Of a stretch of 5,747 bases of DNA, positions 1 through 5,747 are shown in pieces. A program made the translations under genes and the position numbers. A model generated the notes under the pieces. It did not search any database, was not told the origin of the DNA, and saw nothing but the letters and a program-made list of their open reading frames with translations. The DNA is from CAYXVB01 sp964467785 (GTDB lineage Bacteria > Bdellovibrionota > UBA1018), in assembly GCA_964467785.1 (NCBI GenBank), contig CAYXVB010000207.1, forward strand, positions 1 to 5,747, in the 5' to 3' direction. The number at the start of each line of letters is the position of its first letter. The first letter of the stretch is position 1.

Positions 1-52
<52 letters not shown>

Positions 53-75
53 TCATAACGATGGGTTGAGGGCTT

Positions 76-104
76 CTTATAGCTGTGAGCTCTGCGCCCG
101 TCAA
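76..104 (-). promoter_or_regulatory. sigma70-type promoter of the tRNA-Val gene
   Basis: On the minus strand, TTGACG (99-104) and TATAAG (76-81) are separated by exactly 17 bases. Each matches five of six bases of the sigma70 consensus boxes. Transcription would start near 68-70, giving a leader of roughly 16-18 bases before the tRNA at 52, to be removed by RNase P. Placement and quality fit a stable-RNA promoter. The following bases include several G and C, but I cannot judge a stringent discriminator with certainty. Confidence 0.72.
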
Positions 105-124
105 CCCCTTCGAACGAGAATTTC

Positions 125-134
125 AAAACGTTTT
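125..134. promoter_or_regulatory. short palindrome AAAACGTTTT, possible operator
   Basis: A perfect 10-bp inverted repeat lies in the 153-bp gap between the divergent tRNA gene and the regulator gene, about 70 bp upstream of the regulator ATG. Helix-turn-helix regulators often bind palindromes in front of their own gene, so autoregulation is possible. A 10-bp AT-rich palindrome can also occur by chance, and I see no second copy in the window. Confidence 0.2.
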
Positions 135-205
135 AGGGAAGCAGAAACGATCGAAAAGTAAGGAATGCAGCTGAAGCGCCCCTTACGCCGTGTTAGCCAA
201 GAATC

Positions 206-976
206 ATGAATTACGGGCGGGTCAAACACGAACTCTTGCGCGCGCTCCGAGGGGATCGCACCCAGCTCGAGCTCAGCCGTCGTCTGGGCTACTCGTTCAA
301 TCAAGTGGGCAAATGGGAGTCGGACGCGAAACGTCTGAAGTGGCCCGACTTTTACGATCTGTGCGAAGTAGTCGGAGCGCCGATCGACCGGGCCTTGCGA
401 GAGGTTTTCCTCGTGATCCATGAGGATCCGCGCGAACCCTTGAGTGTGATCCAAGCTTTACGCTGCTTTCACGGCTCGATGCCACTGCCAACGATATCAA
501 AGAAACTGCATTGCCATATCTCCGTGCTCCGGCGCTGGATTGCCGGAACCGTCGTGCCCGACGTCGAGGCGATTTTCGGTTTGATGGATCTTCGAAAAGG
601 TTTTTTTCCGCTTTTTCTCAGCAAGCTTGCGCCAGTCGACTCCTTGCCTTCCGTTCAGGATCGCATCCTCGCGGATGAACTCACCCGTTCCCGGATCAAG
701 ACGGACCCCGAGCTGGTGTCGGTCGAACTGGCCCTGCGCCTTGAGGCCTATAAAGCCCTCCCCACCCATTCTGATTCGTTCATCGCGCAGGCCACGAGCC
801 TGCGGATCGCCGATGTCCAGGAACGCCTGCGCTGGCTGGAGTCCAGCGGAAGGATCCGTCTCACGAACGGCAAATACGCGACCGTGCGCAATCTGGACAA
901 TCTGACGGGGGATCCCGTGGCCGACCAGAACTTCCCGCTGATGGACACGGAAGACCTGCCGATCCTGAAGGCCTGA
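206..976 (+). CDS. helix-turn-helix regulator (DUF4423/TIGR02147-like), N-terminal part; 3' end probably misassembled
   Basis: This is a predicted cytoplasmic DNA-binding regulator of 256 codons as read. Residues 5-60 look like an XRE-type helix-turn-helix (TQLELSRRLGYSFNQVGKWE). Residues 88-127 look like a second, weaker one (ISKKLHCHISVLRRWIAG). Residues 148-225 resemble the helical and winged-helix part of DUF4423-like proteins (EAYKALP, then SFIAQATSLRIADVQERLRW, ending GRIRLTNGKY). The ATG is the first possible start, because an in-frame TAG lies at 194-196; the ribosome binding site is weak. The family-like part ends near Asp236-Pro237 (911-916). The last 19 residues (LMDTEDLPILKA at the end) and the stop lie in GC-rich sequence that does not fit the family. 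The expected C-terminal part resumes at 1055. I think the true gene is longer and intact, and that the stop at 974-976 is an artefact. Family placement is from recall of sequence patterns, not from a search. Confidence 0.85.
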   Translation: MNYGRVKHELLRALRGDRTQLELSRRLGYSFNQVGKWESDAKRLKWPDFYDLCEVVGAPIDRALREVFLVIHEDPREPLSVIQALRCFHGSMPLPTISKKLHCHISVLRRWIAGTVVPDVEAIFGLMDLRKGFFPLFLSKLAPVDSLPSVQDRILADELTRSRIKTDPELVSVELALRLEAYKALPTHSDSFIAQATSLRIADVQERLRWLESSGRIRLTNGKYATVRNLDNLTGDPVADQNFPLMDTEDLPILKA

Positions 977-1044
977 GCGGCCCGAGCGGCCGGTCAGCCC
1001 TCGAAGAGCGCGTCGGCGGGGCACCACCCGCCCCCGCGCGCTAC
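917..1044. other. suspected foreign or misjoined contig end
   Basis: By hand count this 128-bp stretch is about 73% GC, and the 68 bases after the stop codon at 976 reach about 82%. The flanking regulator gene is roughly 55-65% GC. It interrupts a protein whose two halves appear to belong together, and it runs straight into a run of Ns. It includes a tandem 9-mer (GAGCGGCCC then GAGCGGCCG, 975-992). The simplest reading is a chimeric or low-quality contig end next to a scaffold join. A real insertion cannot be excluded. Confidence 0.5.
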
Positions 1045-1054
1045 NNNNNNNNNN
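1045..1054. other. assembly gap (ten Ns)
   Basis: Ten consecutive undetermined bases. A run this short and round is more likely a scaffolder placeholder than a measured gap, so the true distance between the flanking sequences is unknown. Confidence 0.97.
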
Positions 1055-1387
1055 CGTCGCCATTGGGCTCAGCGCACCCTGGATCGTTTCGATACGCCCA
1101 ACGGCGTCCCGACCAACTCCAAGTTGCGCCCCAACTTTCAATCCTGCTTGGTCTGTACGGTTTCAAAACAAGAAATGAGCCGGATCTTCGAAATCTTGAA
1201 TCGATGCTTCGAGGAGATCCGACAGCTCGAGAGCCCGACTCCCCAAGCGGAGGACGAGATCCGAGTTCTCATGATGGACTTCTTCAGCCCAGACGATGCG
1301 CCGGTGCGGGCATTCCCCCTCCACGCGGATCAACCTAGCTCTTCAAGATATCCGCGGCGGCTCTCAGTGCGTGCGCCACAATCGTAA
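1055..1387 (+). CDS. C-terminal part of the helix-turn-helix regulator (DUF4423-like), 5' end lost in gap
   Basis: The frame is open from the first base after the Ns to a stop at 1385-1387, giving 110 residues with no need for a start codon. It begins RRHWAQRTLDRF and continues with CLVCTVSKQEMSRIFEIL, EEIRQLE and DEIRVLMMDFFSPDD. This follows the order I expect for the C-terminal end of DUF4423/TIGR02147-like regulators: a hW-x-x-x-x-x-eR helix, a short beta strand ending in 'vS', a long helix, then a D-E-x-x-x-x-L-x-x-x-F-F strand. It therefore likely continues the protein starting at 206, with only a few residues missing between Pro237 and the first Arg here. The last 17 or so residues overlap the 3' end of the convergent oxidoreductase gene by 53 bp and look non-conserved. 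A separate small gene starting at TTG 1124 is possible but less likely. Confidence 0.68.
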   Translation, partial: RRHWAQRTLDRFDTPNGVPTNSKLRPNFQSCLVCTVSKQEMSRIFEILNRCFEEIRQLESPTPQAEDEIRVLMMDFFSPDDAPVRAFPLHADQPSSSRYPRRLSVRAPQS

Positions 1388-2837
1388 GCCCGGGATTCTT
1401 TCCGGTGCTCGACGGAAATACCGATGAGTCCGCGATCCAGAGGTTCTCCGAACGTCGAACCTTGCCGAAGAAATCGGTGACGCTGACCTCCGGATCGTTT
1501 CCCATCCGCGCGGTGCCACAGACGTGCGCCAGTCGAAAATTGTTCTCCGCCTGCGCCTGAACCTTATGCAGGAAAGGTCCGAAGAGCGTTCGACACTCCT
1601 GCCGCATGAGTGCGATCTTGGCGCGATCCTCCCGGCTCAAACTGTAATCCATGCGGATTTCGCCGCCAGAACCTTCGAAAACGCGGTTTTCTGGACACGC
1701 GGAGTCTTCGAGGATCGACGCGGCGATGGGCTTTGACGCCATTCGACGCACCACTTCGCGAGCGATCGACTTGACCCCAGGGAGGGCATGAAAGCGGCGG
1801 AGTTCCAAGGCCTTTAGCTCAATCCACATCTCGTCGAATCGGGGCAGGCTCCCAAAGGCCTGGATCGTTCCAAGCTTCAGATCTCCTCGTCGATAGAGAG
1901 AGTCAAGACCCCAGGTTTTCGCGCGAGCCAACTCCTGGCGTTGCTCCGGGGACAGCTTCTTCATTTGCGCCCAATGGAGGATGTAGAGGTCGATCAGATG
2001 ACGCATCAGATAGCGACCGATGGAGGGAAGCTCGCAAAACGAAGCTCCACCAGAAACGCTCTGCGACCGGGAAAGGATCAGTGGAGTGCGAAGCGCGCCA
2101 GCGGCAAGCACGAAGCGATCCGCGGCGAGATCGAAGCTTTCATCCCCGCTTCGAACTCTGACTGCCTTGACGCAGCCGGCCTCCTGCCGCAGCGAAACAG
2201 CTTCGACAGCCGGAGCGACATGGATTCGCCCTGTTTGCGACGCTTCTTGTAGCGGACCCGTGACCGCGTCCACCTTGCATTCCGAGGGGCACAGGCCGCT
2301 TTGACAGAAATCGCAACGGGGCTTGTTTCGAAAGGACAGTTGCAGCGCCTTGGGCTTGTGCCCGAGGGAGTCGAGTCGCGCGAACAATGGATCAAAGTCC
2401 GCCCTTTGGGGAGCGGGACGCACGGAGAGGAGCGCTTCCGCTTGTTTGAACCGAGGCAACCATTCGTCCAAGGATCCGGGCCAGGAGCCTCCTTCGGCTT
2501 CGAAATCGGTCCCTTCAAGGCGTTCCATCACCATGCCATAAAGGCGACTCGATCCTCCCAGGCCTTCGCCCAGAAACGGTAAGCACGAAATGCGACTTCG
2601 CACGTCATGCACCGGCTCCTTCCAAAGCGGAAGCTCATCGGACTCTCCGGGCCAGGGCCCTTTTTCGAGGATGAGGACCTTGAGATTCTTTTGCGCCAAC
2701 GCCCATGCCGCCGAAGTTCCGCCCAAGCCGCTCCCGATCACGATGCAGTCCCAACGGAGCTCCCTCGCCTGAGCGGCGCTGATCCGTGCGCGTTGCAGTT
2801 CTAGACTTTGAGGTGATGAAGTCGAGACCGAAGACAT
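1335..2837 (-). CDS. GMC-family FAD-dependent oxidoreductase with a four-cysteine cluster
   Basis: A complete 500-residue glucose-methanol-choline type flavoprotein, predicted to oxidise an alcohol or similar substrate using FAD; the substrate cannot be told. The N-terminal Rossmann fold has VIGSGLGG (33-40), with Glu58 in LILEKG fitting the ribose-binding acid. A GMC signature-like GEGLGGSSRLYG is at 90-101. FVLAAGALRTP (242-252) is the second FAD-contact motif. The C-terminal GMC domain has HVCGTARMG (438-446) and GKNPGLTI (479-486), giving the usual His438/Asn481 catalytic pair. Cys175, Cys178, Cys183 and Cys187 form a CxxC-x4-C-x3-C cluster. I see no signal peptide or Tat motif, so it is probably cytoplasmic. 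The ATG has a G-rich stretch close upstream but no ideal Shine-Dalgarno. It is transcribed divergently from the histidine kinase and converges on the regulator with a 53-bp tail overlap. The family is certain; the specific enzyme name is not. Confidence 0.95.
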   Translation of the reverse strand: MSSVSTSSPQSLELQRARISAAQARELRWDCIVIGSGLGGTSAAWALAQKNLKVLILEKGPWPGESDELPLWKEPVHDVRSRISCLPFLGEGLGGSSRLYGMVMERLEGTDFEAEGGSWPGSLDEWLPRFKQAEALLSVRPAPQRADFDPLFARLDSLGHKPKALQLSFRNKPRCDFCQSGLCPSECKVDAVTGPLQEASQTGRIHVAPAVEAVSLRQEAGCVKAVRVRSGDESFDLAADRFVLAAGALRTPLILSRSQSVSGGASFCELPSIGRYLMRHLIDLYILHWAQMKKLSPEQRQELARAKTWGLDSLYRRGDLKLGTIQAFGSLPRFDEMWIELKALELRRFHALPGVKSIAREVVRRMASKPIAASILEDSACPENRVFEGSGGEIRMDYSLSREDRAKIALMRQECRTLFGPFLHKVQAQAENNFRLAHVCGTARMGNDPEVSVTDFFGKVRRSENLWIADSSVFPSSTGKNPGLTIVAHALRAAADILKS

Positions 2838-2889
2838 GCCCCCGATGTTAGAGGGACGGGAGTGCTCAGGGAAATTCCGTATTTAAATT

Positions 2890-2920
2890 GCTCTAGATCA
2901 GCTCAATCTTGCTCTATCTT
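2890..2920. repeat. three tandem 10-11 bp direct repeats, possible operator
   Basis: Three consecutive units on the plus strand read GCTCTAGATCA (2890-2900), GCTCAATCTT (2901-2910) and GCTCTATCTT (2911-2920). On the minus strand the pattern is AAGATWGAGC, repeated. The period is one helical turn of DNA, so a protein binding each unit would sit on one face. The array lies about 53-83 bp upstream of the oxidoreductase start, a position that suits a regulator. Whether it is an operator or a chance microduplication cannot be told from the sequence. Confidence 0.4.
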
Positions 2921-2941
2921 GGAAAAGTGGAGATCACGCAT

Positions 2942-2957
2942 AGCCATAGCTATGGCT
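2942..2957. repeat. 16-bp perfect palindrome inside the hexamer tract
   Basis: AGCCATAGCTATGGCT is a perfect inverted repeat with no spacer, at the left end of the hexamer tract. It could extrude as a cruciform or bind a dimeric protein, but it may simply arise where the repeat units turn from ATAGCC to ATGGCT. Confidence 0.5.
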
Positions 2958-3000
2958 GTGGCTGTGGCCGCAGCAAAAGCAACTTCGATCGGGATCGGGG

Positions 3001-3012
3001 TCACGGCCGTGA
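3001..3012. repeat. 12-bp perfect palindrome TCACGGCCGTGA
   Basis: A second spacerless perfect inverted repeat in the same tract, its centre 57 bp from that of the palindrome at 2942-2957. The sequences of the two differ, so they are not copies of one site. Possible protein-binding site, low certainty. Confidence 0.4.
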
Positions 3013-3159
3013 GAGACACCGATACATGGAGCCCCTCAAAAATTAAAACTGCAAGAATCGCAACTCACTCAATCTTTGCCGGCCATTCCTGTTTAAATGC
3101 AGAAGCGGTTAAGATTATTTCAATGGGCATTTTTGCTGGATCTGTGTAGGTCTTTTTAG

Positions 3160-5205
3160 ATGTTACCGATAGCTGATATTCAGGCGATCGAATCCTCGCT
3201 CGACGAGCTGCCGGACCACACGATCCGCGCGCTAGTCAAAGCCCAGCTAGAAATCGGAGGGTCATCGCTGGACATTCAAAAGACCATGGAAAATATCGTC
3301 CAACTGGCTCAAAGCGTACTGCCCTGCGAAGGCGTGGTCGTCGAGCTACTCGAGGGAGACGAGATGGTCTATCGTGCGACTTCCGGCAGCCTGGCGCGCC
3401 ATATCGGACTTCGGCTTCCGGCTCGAGGAAGCATTTCAGGCCTCTGCGTCGAAATGGGCGAGCTCCTCCAAAGCGATGACACGGAAACGGATCCTCGCGT
3501 CGATCGTGCCGCATGCCGGCGGACGGGAATTCGCTCGATGCTCGTCTCTCCGCTGCGCTACCGCACCAGGACCGTTGGCGTACTCAAAGCGGCCTCCAGC
3601 CGACCAAACATGTTCAGCGCGATTCAAGCGCAAGTCCTGCGGGTCTTGGCGGTGAATCTCTCCGCGGCACTCGCCCACTCCGAGGAGTTTTCCAAAAAAG
3701 AGCAGCGCCTGCTGGAACGGGAGGCGCAGCTCTCGGTGTTCATCGAAAACGCCCCTGCCGCGATCGCGATGTTTGACCGCGAGATGCGCTATCTGGTCGC
3801 GAGCCGCGAATGGGTGCGCGACTTCGGCATTCCCTCGGACCATGAAGGACGCTCGCACTACGAGCTACGACCCGAAACCCCCGAACGCTGGAGAGAGATC
3901 CACCGCCGCGCGCTGGCTGGAGCTTCGATCCATTGTGACCAGGAGGAATTTCGCCGCGCCGATGGACGCGCGCAGTGGCTTAGCTGGGACGTCAGGCCCT
4001 GGTTCAACTCAGAGGGAGCCCCAGGCGGGATCCTAGTCGCCACAAGCGATATCACGCAGGTCAAGAATGCCGAAGAAGAGCTCCGCCGGAGCGAGGCTCT
4101 GCTCACCGCGATCACCACCAGCATCACCGACCCGATCTACGCCAAGAACTTCGAAGGCCGAGGGATCTTTCTCAATCCCGCGTGCGCGGAGTTGATCGGC
4201 AAGCCGCCAGAACTGATCCTCGGACGCACGCAGTTGGAGTGGTCCCCGGAACCCGTCGAGACCTCGATGCGCGCGATGAAACTCGATCATGATCTGATGG
4301 TCGCCGACAAAGAACTGATCTTGGAGCAGACCTTTAGGGATCGGGTATACCTCACGACCAAATCCCCGCTGAAAAGCGCCAGCGGCCAAGTGGTCGGACT
4401 CGTCAGCGTCAGCCGGGACATCACCGAGCGCAAGCGCCACGAGATGGCTCTCCGCCATGCCAAAGATGAACTCGAAGCCGCCATTCGCGCCCGGGACGAG
4501 TTCCTGTCCATCTGCTCGCACGAACTGAAGACACCGCTGACGAGTCTGCGAATCCAGGCGCAGATCCTCGAGCGCTTGCGCCGCCAAGGCTCGCCTGACG
4601 CCTATCGCCCCCAGCAGGTCGACCGCCTGCTCGACCATGCGCTCAACCAGTCATGGCGCATCAACCGCTTGGTCGAGGACATGCTCGACGTAGCCCGGAT
4701 CCGCTCGGGCAAACTCACAATTCGTCCTGAGCCGCTCGCCCTGGCGCCCCTCCTCGAGGAGGTCGTGGAGCGCTCGCAAGAAGCGCTCAAACAGGCCGAC
4801 ATCAAGGTCCAACTCAAGATCGAAACCCGGGCGGAAGGCCAGTTCGACCGGCTCCGGATTGAGCAAGTGATCGGCAATCTCCTGAGCAATGCCATGAAGT
4901 ACGGCGAGGGGCGTCCCGTGCTTTTGCGGCTGTATCAGGAGGGTAATCGCGCGCGACTCTTAATCCGTGACCAGGGACGGGGCATCGAACCCGAAGCCCA
5001 GGAGCGGATCTTCCGGATCTTCGAACGAAATATCTCCGTCAACGAAGTGAGCGGACTTGGACTCGGGCTTTACATCGCCCGGCAGATTATCGAAGCGCAC
5101 GGAGGCCGAATCTGGGCTCGGAGCGAAGGCCCCGGACAAGGCTCGGAATTCGTAATCGACCTCCCGGTGGACGCCACCGTTCGAGCCGCAGTAAACAGCA
5201 CTTGA
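3160..5205 (+). CDS. soluble sensor histidine kinase, GAF-PAS-PAS-HisKA-HATPase_c
   Basis: A complete 681-residue two-component sensor kinase. It should autophosphorylate on His454 and pass the phosphate to a response regulator not seen here. Residues 39-172 are a GAF domain (SGLCVEMGELLQSDDTETDP at 93-112, SPLRYRTRTVGVLK at 130-143). Residues 192-300 and 312-424 are two PAS domains, each ending in a typical D-I-T exit (DITQ 297, DITERK 420). A short helix (425-446) leads into HisKA with SHELKTPLTSL (453-463), where Glu455 and Thr458 suit the E-x-x-T phosphatase motif. The ATPase domain shows the N box NLLSNAMKYGEG (573-584), G1 DQGRGIE (604-610), F box IFRIFER (617-623) and G2 GLGLGLYIA (632-640). 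There are no membrane segments and no receiver domain, so it likely senses a cytoplasmic signal. No cofactor ligand is evident. An in-frame TAG directly precedes the ATG (3157-3159), fixing this as the earliest start. It is divergent from the oxidoreductase and 32 bp upstream of the exported-protein gene. Confidence 0.97.
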   Translation: MLPIADIQAIESSLDELPDHTIRALVKAQLEIGGSSLDIQKTMENIVQLAQSVLPCEGVVVELLEGDEMVYRATSGSLARHIGLRLPARGSISGLCVEMGELLQSDDTETDPRVDRAACRRTGIRSMLVSPLRYRTRTVGVLKAASSRPNMFSAIQAQVLRVLAVNLSAALAHSEEFSKKEQRLLEREAQLSVFIENAPAAIAMFDREMRYLVASREWVRDFGIPSDHEGRSHYELRPETPERWREIHRRALAGASIHCDQEEFRRADGRAQWLSWDVRPWFNSEGAPGGILVATSDITQVKNAEEELRRSEALLTAITTSITDPIYAKNFEGRGIFLNPACAELIGKPPELILGRTQLEWSPEPVETSMRAMKLDHDLMVADKELILEQTFRDRVYLTTKSPLKSASGQVVGLVSVSRDITERKRHEMALRHAKDELEAAIRARDEFLSICSHELKTPLTSLRIQAQILERLRRQGSPDAYRPQQVDRLLDHALNQSWRINRLVEDMLDVARIRSGKLTIRPEPLALAPLLEEVVERSQEALKQADIKVQLKIETRAEGQFDRLRIEQVIGNLLSNAMKYGEGRPVLLRLYQEGNRARLLIRDQGRGIEPEAQERIFRIFERNISVNEVSGLGLGLYIARQIIEAHGGRIWARSEGPGQGSEFVIDLPVDATVRAAVNST

Positions 5206-5230
5206 CGCAATGCATAATTCAGCCTAAATA
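5202..5230 (+). promoter_or_regulatory. weak candidate promoter for the exported-protein gene
   Basis: TTGACG (5202-5207) overlaps the stop codon of the histidine kinase gene. Seventeen bases later is TAAATA (5225-5230), which matches only three of six positions of the -10 consensus. Transcription from it would start almost at the ATG at 5238, giving a leaderless message, which would fit the lack of a Shine-Dalgarno. An alternative -10 is CATAAT (5213-5218), without a good -35. Co-transcription with the kinase is equally possible. Confidence 0.22.
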
Positions 5231-5237
5231 GCGACTT

Positions 5238-5747
5238 ATGCTTATTTTGAATCATTCTACTTTTACTCTATTGATCGTCTCTCTTTCCTTTGGCATGGGA
5301 TCCTCGTCCGCCACCGCGGCGGAAACTGATCCTTGCGCAAATCCTTCGCGCTACTTTAAAGGCTTTGAGAACCGCGGCGGCAAGACGACTGATCTTCTCA
5401 ATGGCGACATCAGGTTTGTGAGCGGCACCGCGCGCAACCTAGCCCGCTGCGAGATGCCCGGCAACCCCGCGATTACCGCGTGTTTGACCACCGCTACCGT
5501 GCGCGGCGGGCAGGAAACCGTGGCGGTGTTCGAGATTTACGGGTGGGGCGATCGGGCCCCCAAGGGCGCCGTCATCGTGCCTTCGGGCCGTCGCAACACG
5601 GTGATCGACACGCCCGCCTCCCTCGACGCCCATCATGGCGAATGGAACGCTCCACTTTATCCCTGGTACCAGGCCGGCGAAGAAGTCTTTATCTCGCTCG
5701 ACAAGACCTCCGGCAAGCTGATGTTCGAGGCCTTTAACGTGGGCCCC
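5238..5747 (+). CDS. exported protein of unknown function, 3' end beyond window
   Basis: The frame is open from ATG 5238 to the right edge, 170 codons with no stop. The N-terminus (MLILNHSTFTLLIVSLSFGM) is hydrophobic and is followed by SSSATAAETD, which resembles a Sec signal peptide with cleavage near Ala27-Ala28. The n-region has no Lys or Arg, only His5, which is atypical. No lipobox cysteine is present. The mature part is polar, with cysteines at 33, 71 and 82, consistent with a periplasmic or secreted protein with a possible disulfide. Beta-rich segments (ETVAVFEIYGWG, GAVIVPSGRRNTVIDTP, EEVFISLDK) suggest a beta-sandwich-like fold, but I recognise no family. No clear Shine-Dalgarno precedes the ATG. 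It lies 32 bp after the kinase in the same direction, so it could be co-transcribed. Its AT-rich start and GC-rich remainder are normal for a signal-peptide gene. Confidence 0.78.
   Translation, partial: MLILNHSTFTLLIVSLSFGMGSSSATAAETDPCANPSRYFKGFENRGGKTTDLLNGDIRFVSGTARNLARCEMPGNPAITACLTTATVRGGQETVAVFEIYGWGDRAPKGAVIVPSGRRNTVIDTPASLDAHHGEWNAPLYPWYQAGEEVFISLDKTSGKLMFEAFNVGP

Larger units (their letters stand above)
2940..3035. repeat. degenerate six-base-period repeat tract
   Basis: Read from 2940 in steps of six, the units are ATAGCC, ATAGCT, ATGGCT, GTGGCT, GTGGCC, GCAGCA, AAAGCA, ACTTCG, ATCGGG, ATCGGG, GTCACG and so on, drifting in sequence but keeping the period through about 3023. In one frame this gives alternating Ala/Val/Ile/Gly residues, in another His-Ser/Gly-Cys/Asp-Arg pairs. 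Such two-residue alternations usually mark low-complexity intergenic DNA rather than a protein. The first units are nearly identical and the later ones diverge. Confidence 0.6.
2838..3159. other. 322-bp divergent intergenic region, AT-rich with repeats
   Basis: This region separates the divergent oxidoreductase and histidine kinase genes and must hold both promoters, but no strong consensus promoter stands out. It contains three short direct repeats (2890-2920), a degenerate hexamer tract (2940-3035), two perfect palindromes, and a more AT-rich stretch (3036-3159) before the kinase. The kinase ATG at 3160 has only a weak TAGG (3147-3150) as ribosome binding site. A 95-codon plus-strand frame (2862-3149) runs through the region, but its Ala/Val/Ile/Gly alternation is what the hexamer repeat would produce, so I do not call it a gene. 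Confidence 0.7.

Noticed and set aside
497..1141. Minus-strand frame of 214 codons running through the N-run
   Set aside because: It is antisense to the regulator gene, is bridged by undetermined bases, and is Arg/Gly-rich in the manner of antisense frames in GC-rich DNA.
1063..1338. Plus-strand frame of 91 codons after the gap
   Set aside because: It is out of frame with the conserved regulator C-terminus at 1055-1387 and has a Pro/Ser/Arg-rich composition typical of a shadow frame.
2078..2518. Minus-strand frame of 146 codons inside the oxidoreductase gene
   Set aside because: It is an alternative frame of the same strand as the GMC oxidoreductase, rich in Arg, Ser and Pro, with no motif.
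2890..3035. CRISPR array
   Set aside because: The repeats are only 6 and 10-11 bases long and directly adjacent, with no spacers and no cas genes.
2862..3149. 95-codon plus-strand frame between the oxidoreductase and the kinase
   Set aside because: Its middle is an Ala/Val/Ile/Gly alternation generated by the six-base repeat, it has no ribosome binding site and no recognisable domain, and another frame of the same tract gives equally patterned residues.
4033..4638. Minus-strand frame of 201 codons inside the histidine kinase gene
   Set aside because: It lies entirely opposite the PAS and HisKA coding sequence, whose motifs are unmistakable; it shows no domain of its own.
5480..5737. Plus-strand frame of 85 codons near the right edge
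   Set aside because: It overlaps the exported protein in another frame and is dominated by Arg and Gly; the frame from 5238 has a signal peptide and more natural composition.

Overview
The window looks like a moderately GC-rich bacterial chromosome fragment, probably from a metagenomic or draft assembly, since it contains a run of ten Ns. The helix-turn-helix regulator at the left resembles a DUF4423/TIGR02147-like family that I associate with Myxococcota and Bdellovibrionota. That is the only taxonomic hint and it is an inference.

Layout, left to right: (1) the 5' two thirds of a tRNA-Val(GAC) gene on the minus strand, cut by the window edge, with a near-consensus sigma70-type promoter upstream. 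(2) A plus-strand regulator gene starting at 206 whose reading frame stops at 976. A matching C-terminal part resumes in an open frame directly after the N-run (1055-1387), so the two pieces are most likely one gene broken by a bad scaffold join. The stretch between them (about 917-1044) is much more GC-rich and looks foreign. (3) A convergent minus-strand GMC-family FAD oxidoreductase (1335-2837), complete, with an extra four-cysteine cluster. (4) A 322-bp AT-richer divergent intergenic region (2838-3159) holding three 10-11 bp direct repeats, a degenerate six-base-period repeat tract and two perfect palindromes. (5) A complete soluble sensor histidine kinase, GAF-PAS-PAS-HisKA-HATPase_c (3160-5205), with no response regulator in view. 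(6) The start of an exported protein of unknown function (5238 to the right edge, open).

Nothing proves that these genes act together. The kinase and the oxidoreductase share a divergent promoter region, and the regulator and the oxidoreductase converge with overlapping 3' ends. I see no clear evidence of a new multi-gene system, mobile element, CRISPR array or defence island. The points most worth a second look are the repeat-rich intergenic region, the probable misassembly inside the regulator gene, and the cysteine cluster in the oxidoreductase.
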